From NCBI RefSeq assembly GCF_028453695.1, contig NC_135778.1:6458166-6522165 (forward strand): a DNA stretch of 64,000 nucleotides, given 5' to 3'. The position numbers and the translations under genes were made by a program. Shown here in pieces: positions 50,401 to 61,733 of this stretch; the first letter of the stretch is position 1, and every line of letters begins with the position of its first letter. A model generated the notes under the pieces. It made no database searches and was not told the origin of the DNA. It was given only the letters and a program-made list of their open reading frames with translations. The DNA comes from Augochlora pura (taxonomy: Eukaryota; Arthropoda; Insecta; Hymenoptera; Halictidae).

Positions 50401-53400
50401 AGTTCACGTTCAGGAAAAATATTTAGCGAAATGAACGCCGAGGAAAGGTTATGTCCCCTATTGTCCTTCAGCTTATTTGAAATTCAAAAATATTGAAATA
50501 TTCAAAAGTTTGAAATTAAAAATAGTTTTACGTAGGATTGTATATACCTCCAATGTCCTTTTGACTTTCGGAATCTCTGTAAGTTCCTCGTAAATTCTGT
50601 GCTCCTTAGGAGCTCCAAACGCCATGAAATCGCCAAACAACAGTACTGGTGGTTTTTCGATGACTTTCTCGTCCGGAAGTCGTACCACCTCGCTGCCAAA
50701 TGTGCTGGCGCAGATATTGTTCAGTAGTCTGTAGAAATAACTCTTGTCCTCCACATTTATCAGCCGATCGTGGAACACTCGAAGGCATTCGTGGTAAAAG
50801 AGCCTAGGAACAGTCGATTCAACTGTTCAAATCTTATATCTCTTTACGTTCATTTCAAGCGACGCGAATCGTATACAATGTATAACTGATCGAGATACCT
50901 GTACATCTCTTGAGGCTGCTTTATAACGGTGGCGCGTACTTGCATGATCCCTTGAATGCACTTAGACAGATCGCGCAGATTGAAAATGTAGTGGCTCTTC
51001 TCCGGAGTAGGCAAAAGATCTTCTGCGATCCTCTGATATACGTCCACCGCAGCGTTTACTATCTTTTCCCCGACCAGTTTCACCGACTCGACGAAATCGG
51101 TCAAGAAACCGTTCATTATCGCTCTAAACAATTATTTGATTTCCTTTATACCGAGCGACAATTTTTTCAGTCAGGTCAGACGTTACTTGAAAATTCCTTT
51201 CAAGGTCATTTCGGAGGGCGCTGGGATGAACATGACTGCAAAGTGACGGACGAATCTTGGAGTTAGCGGATTCCTACCACCCCCGGGTGGAGCGCACGCT
51301 ACGGTATACACGACGTCCTCCACATCTTTCCAGAACAGCTTGTCTCGATCGTACATTCCGTCGAAATCTAACAGTTGCCTGCACGGATCGATAGTACGTT
51401 TTTATCGATAACACAAGATACAATATTCGAACGAGAACACCTAGGAGGTTTATATCGATCTTAATAGTACTAAGCGATGAAGCAAGATATAATGGTAGAA
51501 AATACTTTCTTCGAATGACTTTACGCCAGTTTTGCGAGCTTTTAAACCCGCTAAGTATCCTCGCTTGATCATACAGGTGTTGCTATAGACGAAATATAAT
51601 TAACTTGCAATGATCCCTGTTCAAGCTGTTACCGTAAAAGTTCGATGGGCGGTTGAGATCCGTAAGTATCCAGCTTAGGCATATTGACGTCGTCGACGAA
51701 TACACAAACTCGTTTTCCAATCGGTGCCCCTAAAGCAGTCCTTTTTCTCCTTTCCAGCTTCGATTCAAGTATTTCTTGCGTTCTGCCGCTACTAGTCTGA
51801 GCCGAGAAGGCTAAGGTTATCGGCATCCAGAGTTGCGTGTCCTCCAAATTTTTCAACACTATCTTTGTTATTAACGACTTTCCAACTCCTGTAAACAGTA
51901 GCGAACATGAATTGGGCATAAATCGCTATGTTCTTAGGAAGCCGGGTTTACGATTGTCGATAGAAATGTTGCTGACCAGTATCCCCAGTGAAAAATACCG
52001 GTTTGTTTATCTCCACCAACTTCTGCATCATGTAACCGAATCGCACGGTGTCTACTGTCGGGACGAGGATGTCGAAGAAAGGTGTTTCGCTGTCGTAAAT
52101 AAATTCCGGCATGATGTCTAACCACATATCGAGTCGATGACCAGAAACGTTTACGAAAAGGTTCCACAGGTCGTCCGATGGCAACCTGTAAAGTAGAAAT
52201 TAACGAGTTCGATCGATCGTTCGGTCAATTTGTAGAGCGAGAATATTCCAGTCCCAATTTTACACTATGTCCTCGTTGCCCTCGAATTGATTCCTCACGA
52301 ATGCCTCGAATTTGGTCCGAGAGGAGTCCACGACATTACCACCGACTGCCCAAAGATAAGCAAATAGGAAGATCTGAGTGATGAACGATTTGATCCGTGC
52401 TTTATCCGTGGTTCTTTCGATGGCCCCCGGTTCGTTGATTAGACTCTCTATTACTGAGCAAGTCATAGCTGCTTTCCCGATATCAACCTATCGACAAACC
52501 CAAACAGAGCGGTGAAAAAACGATAATGCTTCAGCAAAACACGATGCCTACTTGAGATATCGGAAACTCGCAATTCATTCTGCAGAAGACCAAGCCGGCT
52601 TCAAAGTATTTTTCGAAGAGGTCAATGATGAACTGTCGATGATCGTCTTTAACCACTGCCTCCGAAAGAGTTGTTATCCAGGTCTTGACGTATGGCATCC
52701 ACTTCAATTCTGCAGGATCCACGTACACCATGCCTTGATGAGACGAGAGACTTATATTAGATTTTAGTACGTACATGTTGTGTATGTTGAAATAGCGATC
52801 GAATGTATTTTAGTGACTATTGTACCGCATCGACTGACGGTAGCCGGCGATGCTTGCGCGAGGTCTTGAACTTCGAACAGCATTCGCATGTACGGTGTGA
52901 ATTTGATTCTTTCCGAGTTGGCCAGACACAGCATCTTGTTGTCGTCCAAGACGGTGTTCATGTTTTCGATCCATATGGCGTCGACTGGGCCATCGCAGAC
53001 TATCCATTGATGATCCGACGTGGGAAACTAACAGGAGCATTCGTTTATTATTCATTATTTTAGTATAGCGTACACGATCATTATCAGATACTACCGACCG
53101 CACACGCGTGGCGAACAGTGAATCCTATGAGCCCATCGTGCCATTCGTTGGTCATCGTGTCCACTTGGCCGTACAGTTCACCGATAGTGATCGCTTTCGG
53201 ATTGATCGTGTACACGTGTACCGGTTTGTAAAGTGGTACAGGCACGGCCATTTCGTGAAGCTTTGTGTACGTGGTGGCCAGAGTCTGAACAAGAAAAACA
53301 AGTCCTTGATTATTTAATTAAAGTCTCAAGCGTTAGATCTTGATGTAGACAAATAGGAGAGGAACGTAAATGACTCACTCGGAGGACTGTAGTTTTTCCG

Positions 53401-56400
53401 GAACCAGTTGGCCCGACCAGCATTACCCCGTGTCTCACTTGCAAGCATTCGTGCAGCTGAATAGCTTTCGTCAAGGTGCAACGTTCCGGTTGTAGACTAT
53501 CTGCTTCCAATACCTGGAACATCCCCAGTTTGTATCAACGTACGTTCTTAACACTAAACTTACCAAGCAATGATATTGTATGCATTGGTGTGCATTGACT
53601 CGTAAAAGTGAGAAGATAAAATTTGTTTAGACTCTGTCAAGCTTTAATTATGAAGCTTGCTACAATAATGTAATTTATTCAAACAAAGGGGTCTTTTAAA
53701 GCGTGTGCAATATTGTAAAACTAGAAACCGGTCATTTTGACCGTGGTAGGTTTAGCGTTGAAAAATATTGTTCCTCCAAAATTACCTCAATAGCTGTACT
53801 CTCTAAAATGCCGTAATCTTCCTCGGGTAAGACGATGCCCGGGAACAAGTCTCCCACGATGCCTTCAAACAGTTCGGCATCGTGCCGCAAGAACTTTGGT
53901 ATGTTACTCTCGTATAAAGCTCGGATCAAAACAACGTCTTCTGGCTTATCCTGATTGTTTCGTTTAAGACTGCCCGCCATCACCAATACACTCTTCACCG
54001 CCCTAATATATCCAACAGAACAAATAGTTAAGGATACAGTTGTTGGAAAATATTATGGGGTATGAATGATAAGGGGTAAAACCTCATCCCGAAATCATAA
54101 TGGTCTTGTTGAGAAAGTTGTTCACTGCAAAGGGTATACATCAAAGTCATCTTCTGCGACAACGGCCTCGATGACTCGAATCCTTCCGAATATAAAGTGA
54201 CTTCTGCTATGAGTTCTATAGAAAGAAAAAAGTAAGACGTTGGTCGATTGGTTGGTCATAAAACAACTATTTTTGGTAGAACTCGAATGAATGTCGCGTA
54301 GCGTACTATAATCCGGAACCATCATAGCGAAAGGCCGGAACAAAGCCTTCAAGTTATCCGGTAATTCGGTACGTCCCGCGTATCCAGGATTCATGGTGAT
54401 AAATGTCGAACAAGACATGACAAGCTTCATCATTCGACCCTCGAACATGAATCTGACGCGAGAAAGAGAAAAATTAATTGATCGAACCGCAACAGTTTGA
54501 ATCAAGTTGTATCGAATTTGTGAAACACACTCTTTGGCTCGAATGATCTTCGCGTTCCTTATCGTGATCAATTGTTGAGCTATCACGGACAGCACCTCGA
54601 TGTCTATTCTATTGAATTCGTCAAAGCAACACCAGGCTCCGGATGTCGCTAATCCTGAGAAAAATCTACCCATCATCTGCGATTGGAAAATGGTAAAGGT
54701 ACATGATGTTGCATTCCGATGTCTTATAAATTATATATGGTGGATTTTAAATTATAGAGCATAGATCATAGACCATATGTTGTAACCCTTTGTTTCGAAC
54801 GAGTTGGTCGAGTACGAACGTACTCTGTAATCAAGACCTTCCGAGCAGTTAAAAACGACACACTGAACGGCGCATGCTTTAGCCAGATCTTTGGTAGTTT
54901 CCGTCTTTCCGGTTCCGGCTGGGCCAGCAGGAGCTCCCCCTGTCGAATGCAGACGTATTAACCGTGCGTTTTTCCGAAATATTCGACTGCTTTACCAAGA
55001 TCTAACTGCAGGGCCCCCATCAGGCACAAGTAGCATCTGTCTGTAAGGGGTGTAATCACGAGTCTCTTCTGAGCACCTAGGTACTCGTATCCATAAATGT
55101 ATTCGGCGTTGCTCATACGTGCTAGACAATTATCAACTTCCGCGTCCCAGTAATAGCGCAACGCTTTTGTCCATTCGAAGCTCGTGCTGTGGAAGCAGAG
55201 ACACGTGGAGCAATATGTTCTCAATGAATAGAATTACAAAACAATATAGTTTGAATATATTGCAACCGGAAACTAATATTACTTTGTTCAATACACGTGT
55301 AGAATTGGATTTCTAAATTTGAGTATTCGATAATAGGAAATGGTAATGAAGAAAATTCTATAAATAATTTAATTCTGATTAGGATGCATCGCTAAAATTA
55401 AGCTCGATGGGGTCAGTTTATCTTGCAAAGTGCTCACCTGGACGACACGTTGTTTTCGACTAAACTAGTCACGATATCTCTGGCGTGAACGTCAACGGTA
55501 ATTAAATTAATTATAACGTCGCGGATCAATTTCGGTAATTCTCCTCTCACCATTCCGGCTAATTCATTCAAATTCTACAATAACGTAAGAAGAGGGGCAT
55601 TAGCAAGTATTGCGCAAAGAAGCGTTGTTAGTACAAAGTTCAGAGAAATATTCGAATGAAAGTTTACTGAACCGCGAAACACTGTGTCTCGAACGCTTTT
55701 ATCAACTCGAATACACGACCTTGGGTTTCCAGGATTATGTCTATGTTAAGAGTCCAAAAGATCTGGGATACAGTAAGGATTATCTGGAACGGACAGAACC
55801 AGGATGATGCGGTATAACGGTCTGTAACAGACTTGTTGAGATGTACATGTATACAAGACGATTCACAACAGTTCCAAAATTCGTATATTTTATTTGTAAT
55901 TATCATAAAAGTGGTCGAAAGAACCAATAAATAAATGGGTTTAGATTTTAAATAGTAGAAAAGGCTTTTAACCTGAGAAGGATGCATCGACAAGAATTGC
56001 CGTCGCCCTTTAGCTTCGTAATCCTTAATTCCTTGTTTCATTCGTTTTCTTAAGGTCGAAAACATAGCTTCTTCCACTCTAGCCAACCAGTCTTCGACGT
56101 TACCCCTGGCTTTGAGACCTGTCCCGAGAGGTACTCTTTCGCCTTCCGGTGAAAGCATCGCTACTATATCAGTGGTCAATATTTGCTCATCGCCAGTTTC
56201 GCTATCCTTCATTGCAAACTCCAACCTGTGTATCGCGTCGAAACATTTCTGCAAGTGCCTCTGTACGGCATGTGGATTCTTCGTCTATTGTAGAGCAATT
56301 AGAATTAAAGTTGGCCACTTTAATCAGTGTTGTATTCTGCATTGGGCAATACCAGGAAAAATGCTGCATTTTCATGAATTATCGGTCGGTACCTGAGCTA

Positions 56401-59400
56401 GAATCTCCAGAAGTTCATCGTTCGATAAGAAGAAGAACCGCGGGAACGCCATTCGTTTCGTTTCAAGGTACGCCAACAAGCATTTCATCACCTCGTCTAA
56501 TCTTCTATTATTCTCTTCAAGTTGCTCAAGCAGGCCCGGTTGAGTGCAACAAGCCATTGCCAAAGGCATCTAAATATATAATTACAATTTGGTAATATTA
56601 AGAATAATTTGATAATAATGATGATAATACAAATAACAATAGTAAATATTTTTAATTATTTTGCGGTTGCAGGTCGAGATAAAAAGTACCTTGTGAGTTC
56701 GTCTCATGAGATCTTTCCAGAACTTGTCGACCTCGATAAATAACTTCGCTTCTGTCGGGAGCTGTCTTTGAATGTCGGGCGCCGAGAAAATTGCCTCGAG
56801 ATACATCCATTGTTGCTGCAAATACTGCCAGGCTTCCTGTCGAAACATATAATGACTGTAACTCGATAATCTTAACTTTTGAAAAATGTGCAGTATCGTA
56901 GAATATTTCAGCAAAGTTATCGTCCACTAGTGGTACTGGTTTTGAATGTGTATCAATATTTTAATATGATTTAATTCATATAATTATTAATGTATGATTG
57001 AACGTTCCGACTTCACGTATAATTTAAATTATTTACAATACAGTTATCATTTATTAGGTTCCAGGTAATGATTTTGGCTAATAGCATATAATTTATCAAT
57101 CGTGTTTTATGTAAAAGGGACGTAAAAAGAAAATCATGATGTTTCTTATTTTTTACCTATAATCTAGCATATTAAAAGATAAAAACGTTCAGACATTTAG
57201 ATAAAAAATACGATGCAAATGTGAATTAAACTGTGCATCAATTGCAACATGGATATGCAAACTCCAGGTACACACGTGTACTTTAGATACACGTGAAATG
57301 AAGATCACTGCCGTGCACGTACCAGAGTAACGATGAAGAGATCAAGCTTCTTAACCCATTCGTTGACCAGGGGTTGGATGGGTCCCACGCGACGCGACGC
57401 GTTAATGGTCTGCAGGTTGATGTTACTTTCATTCATCGCAGTTTCAACCTCTTCCAAACTACCCAGAATGTAAACGTCCTTCTCATCCTTGTGAGCTACA
57501 ACAATGAACTTCAGCTCTTCCCACAGATTCACGACCTTGTTCAGCATGTTCTCGAGGTTGGCCTCGGAGCTCGCTACCGCAGCGATTTCCATCAGTTCAT
57601 CGGGTTTCTGGAATGCGCCGAGATCTTCCATCAAGGTCCAAGTTTTCTTTTCGTCGGGCTTGAAAGTATAGTTTAGTATGGCTTCTATCCTCTCCCAGTG
57701 TCTGTCACGCAGATCAGGATTCCTCAAATATCCGAGAATCGGTAGCTTGTTTCTCAACGATTCGACGTTGTCTTTCAGTCCCGGAACAATATTGTTCGGT
57801 GGCAAACCTCTCTCCAATTGTATCAGATTTTTCATCGTGCGCATCGTGAATGTTGTAATATCTTCAACATCTAACGTATCGAAATCAAGTGCATGCCATT
57901 CAAATACCGCATGTTCCCATTCTTGCAGTGTCTCCCACAACAAAGTGCGAAGTCTTAACTCATTCGTCACTTGATCTAAGACGTCGAATCTTGTTTGCTC
58001 GAGCTGTATCCCGATAGACAAATAATAATTATCGAGTGTTGCGTATCAGTTTATCTCGTCTAACCGTTCGATTGTTCTCTTCTAACAAAAATACTAAAGA
58101 AGAGAGGAGAGAAAGACAAAGAAAATAATACCTTAAAAGCCCTCTGATGTGCATGGTATTCCTCGCCAATAGCGGCACAAGCATCCAATCTGTCGCTGAG
58201 GTTTTTTAAAGTATTCAGACAGGCCACCTCGTCGCTCTGAGAGTCCAGTAGCCATGGTTGCTATTGATAAAAAAGAGAAGCGAGACTCTCAACGAAAGCG
58301 AGAACAATTTGTTGCCGCTACTAAGTAAATACTTACCGTTAACTCGTCACGGATCTCCGATATCTTTTCATTTAATTCTGTGATGTCTTTCTGAAGCTGA
58401 GAATTGAATTTATTGATCAATTTCCCTCGTTCCTCCAACACGTTCTCCATCACCAGACGTAAAGTGGTGAACTGCGTTCCGATACCCTGAATATCAACCA
58501 CGAATACCGTTCCAATCATACGTCGGAGTAACTATGGTCTCGTAAACTGAAATTACGATCGTTACCAGATAGTTGGCCATGTCCACCGACGGTATAGGGA
58601 AACCAAATTCTTCCATCAAGTCGTATAGCTCCTTTACGTAATCCAACTGCGCTTCCATTTCGTCGACAAGATCTCGAGCTTTATCGACGAACATTATGTA
58701 CTTGACGTATTCCTCTGTCGTGACGGGCGAGGACTCGAGGAATTTAATGGACTCAAAGGCTTTTGTTAGGAGAGCGTCGACTCTTGTTTTACCTATACTA
58801 ATGGCGGAATAAGAAAGATAAGCGCAATGCGAATAGATGCAAGAGTATACATGCATAATGCAATACGACGAGGCGAAAAGGTTCTGTAAAGAAACCAACC
58901 CAGGTATAACAGCCTCAAGGACACCGATCTTTCCTCTGGGAGCTAGTTGCGCTGCCACCTTAAATCGCTCGAGCTGAATGAAAAAAAGGCCCAATCGTTG
59001 ATGCTCGATAACTTTACTGATTAGCTCCACCTCCCTCCTGTATCGGATGCTCCAATCCCGGAATAATTTACAATCTCGATTGTCGCGTATAATATTTTCG
59101 TCCAACATTGTATCCTCGAGGTAGAATTCGCAGATCTCGTTGAAACGGCCAAAATAACGTTTCACAACATCGAAGATTCGATCCCAAATCTCGACCACTT
59201 GTTTCTTAAGGTCGTGTGTGATCGGATCTTGCTTCAGGACGTCGTGCATATCCGGGGGAAGACCCGAAATGCGATCCTCTATTTTATGATTGATCATTGG
59301 CCTAGAATAAAAGAGATTCTACGTGTGGTCGTACAATCAAGACACGACAGGATATAAAAATATTCGAGTAAAATACCTGGTAAACGAGTTGAAGAACGGA

Positions 59401-61733
59401 TCGGAAAGAAGAGGTTTCACGGCATATATATTCTCCTCCCACATGATTTGAATAGTTTGTACTACGAAACGGAAGATGGCTTCGGTTGGATCCATCACGA
59501 CATCCGAGGACGGCAGAATTAGCAGATCCACAACGAAGTATGGCCACTGGAAGAAATTTCTTAGAAACTGATCTGTTTTAAAGATGAAATTACAAGAAGG
59601 AAGTTTGAATAACATAAACCTGCACACGGTGTAGCAAAGACTCAGTTTCTTTTATTGGTTCATCAATGGTATCATTATCGATCAATTCGTCCTCTGGCAA
59701 AGAATCCATGTGAATCTCCAAAGCTTTTATAAACTCTACATAGGAGTTTATCAAAAGACCGTGCATCATGTTTGCTTGCATGTAATCAATCAGATGAATG
59801 AAGCTGAATAAAAAAACATTGGATTATTTAAATATCTTTTCGCTCTTTCCGACGAAGAGTTTTCGGGACGGCGTACCAGGAAAGTCTGTAACATTTGTTC
59901 CTCTTTCTCGCTTGCTCGATGTAACTCATCTTGAGTACACCGTCTTTCGGTAACTTGAACTTGACAGCGCTGAATTCGCCTACGGATAATGAAATATTTC
60001 TATCAGAAAACCAACAACTGTTCTACATTGGTCGAAATAGTTACCCAATTTGCCAAATGCAGTTTGCTCTATCGTTATATTGGAGTCGTCGGGAGTGTAT
60101 CCAGCTCGTAGCAGCGCGCCCAGACAGGCATTGTTGATGATATCTTTCGCCAATACTCGAAACTCGTCCAGCTTTGATCTCGTTTGTTCCAATTTCGCGA
60201 GCTACGCAGGTAGAAGAACATTGTTCAATGCAACGTATCCACACGTTCGTATACATACTGCATGCTTTAACAATCGATGATTAAATTCGAATTCTGCGGT
60301 AAAACCTGCTTCTCCACGAAATAAAAGAGCAACAGTTTCTCGATGGCAGTGCTGTCGAAGAAGCTCGACTCGAGAAAAACCGAGCACATCGATTTAATCT
60401 CCAACAGTGCCCTGCTGAGAATTGGATCCGATATAAAGAGATTCTCTTCCAAATAATTGCTCGCTTCTAGGAACTTCCTGCAGGAGACCGATTTCCACCA
60501 AACGAAGAAGGCTTTCCATTTACGGTATATCACGAACGATCTTATCTGAATAAAGTGTAAGCGATCACGTGAGTAAAGGTAGAAGTTGTCAACGATCTTA
60601 TAATCTTGAAAATTACGAATTCTCTACTTTGATTAGTTCCAGGTAAAAATGGTATTCCCTTTCCCACTGTTCGATCGGTGTGAAACTAATTTCGTCGGGC
60701 GAGTACTGCGTTACCCCATTTGCGCTGATCGTCATGTAAGTTTTTCCTACATCCTCGTAATTCACAACTCTGGAAAGCATCATATCGCAAAACACCTTGA
60801 AATCTCTTTCGTAACACGGATATGAAAATTCAAAGAGGAAGCTATTTACTTAAGAGCGTAGGGAGTGAAATATTTCGAGGATCGTTTTACAGCGTAGATC
60901 ATATAGAAAAATCCAATTTTCGGATCGTCTCGCAGCTGCCGGATCAGCTCCAGCTGATCGACCAACAGAGGAACATCGGCATCCTTTGGATCGGCATCCT
61001 CTTTATATTTGATAAGAGTAGGGTAAAAGAAAATTCGTTTTGATTATAATCTACACCTGTATAATTTGACTTTGCTTGATTGGTGTTTCATTAATTCTAA
61101 CATCTAATACTATTGAATAAAGAATACGTAAACGAATAAAATTAATAAATTAATTTAAATGCGTTCCATAGAATTTTCGTTACTCAAGATCTTCCATGTT
61201 TGTTCAGGAGCAACCTTGGCTGGCTCGGAATCAACTTCTGGCCTCTCTAATGGAATATACGGTTTGCAGAATTGTTTTCTAATCTTTTCCTGTTGCTCTC
61301 CAAATCCAGTCTACGAAAGCAATTTTCTTTAGACGCCGTGAGAAAGCCCTATAACCCGCAGCCCTCAGCCTTCAAGCTCACCAGTGGCTCTAGCACCTCA
61401 GGCTTCTGATCGATCTTCTCGAGTAGCTTCTTATGCGGCACGAAAAAGGGAATTTCATCTTTTCCTCTGATAAGATCCAAAAAAAGATAACGAAAGTACA
61501 TTTATCAAGTTTCAACTCCTATTACGATAGAGAATGAGTGTTACGATCGAAAAATGACATAATTACTTCTTATAACCAGTAGGCGGTCTTCGGCACAATC
61601 TCGTCGAAAAATTCTTCGCAACCGTTGCATTGATCACGCTGAATTGGGAAATATGTTCGGTGATAGCGCTGCCGCTAATCGGTTCCATCGATGTATTGTG
61701 TTTGTGTTCATCGTGCTTTCGATGCTTATCCAT
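42456..61733 (-). CDS. DNAH6: Axonemal dynein heavy chain, DNAH6 type (single-headed inner arm)
   Basis: ATP-driven motor of sperm flagella and motile or chordotonal cilia. Dozens of small exons run from ATG 61733 (MDKHRKHDEHKHNTSMEPIS) to TAA 42456. The first three exons (61567-61733, 61382-61466, 61184-61310) are phase-consistent. The order is tail (58.3-61.7 kb, with EQWEREYHFYLELIK and RKWKAFFVWW), linker (about 55.7-58.0 kb, with EKGLPPN-like ERGLPPNNIVPGLK and SPEGERVPLGTGLKARGNVE), AAA1-AAA4, the stalk with its microtubule-binding tip, AAA5-AAA6, and a C-terminal domain ending LSTTGHSTNFVVATLLPSAE then YWILKGTALLIEI. The choice of DNAH6 over DNAH3/7/12/1 rests on PLYKTAVRAGVLSTTGHSTN, FNAPDIQRQLP-like FSAPDIQRQLPTEAK and ISLGQGQGPVAE. 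I saw no frameshift or premature stop inside recognised exons, so it appears intact. Expected length is about 4,000 residues. Upstream start exons are possible. Confidence 0.92.
47760..49250 (-). other. Dnah6 stalk and microtubule-binding domain
   Basis: The first stalk helix is encoded at about 48.6-49.2 kb (Glu/Ala/Lys-rich, with DARQDLEAAIPALMEAQKAL). The microtubule-binding tip is at about 48.28-48.53 kb (WPSAKLVLGDIHFLDRLMAY, then KACKSMCIWVRAMDGYAKIY). The return helix is at about 47.8-48.06 kb (LKQAQLAELEDKIAQLQVQY). The 3' part of the tip exon ends in VEPKRQR. Confidence 0.85.
50234..50263 (-). other. Dnah6 AAA4 Walker A
   Basis: Encodes GVGGMGKQSL. The GxxxxGKQS form is standard for AAA4 of axonemal dyneins. 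Met in the variable position, where Ser or Thr is usual, leaves the lysine and loop glycines intact. Confidence 0.85.
51878..51985 (-). other. Dnah6 AAA3 Walker A, split by an intron
   Basis: One exon ends FFTGDTG at 51977 (donor GTCAGC). The next starts at 51889 after TTTACAG and continues GVGKSLITKIVLKNL. The joined loop reads GDTGVGKS, a complete nucleotide-binding loop. The intron between is 87 bp. Confidence 0.85.
53391..53414 (-). other. Dnah6 AAA2 Walker A
   Basis: Encodes GPTGSGKT within RHGVMLVGPTGSGKTTVLR, the canonical AAA2 loop. Confidence 0.9.
54611..54925 (-). other. Dnah6 AAA1 catalytic motifs
   Basis: Walker A GPAGTGKT is encoded at 54902-54925 (within GAPAGPAGTGKTETTKDLA). 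Walker B WCCFDEFN is at 54611-54634 (within SGAWCCFDEFNRIDIEVLS). Both are canonical, so the main ATPase site should be active. Confidence 0.92.
56928..57304. other. Dnah6 intron
   Basis: AT-rich intron inside the linker-coding part. Nothing else is visible. The other dynein introns are mostly short (about 70-400 bp) and plain. Confidence 0.7.
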
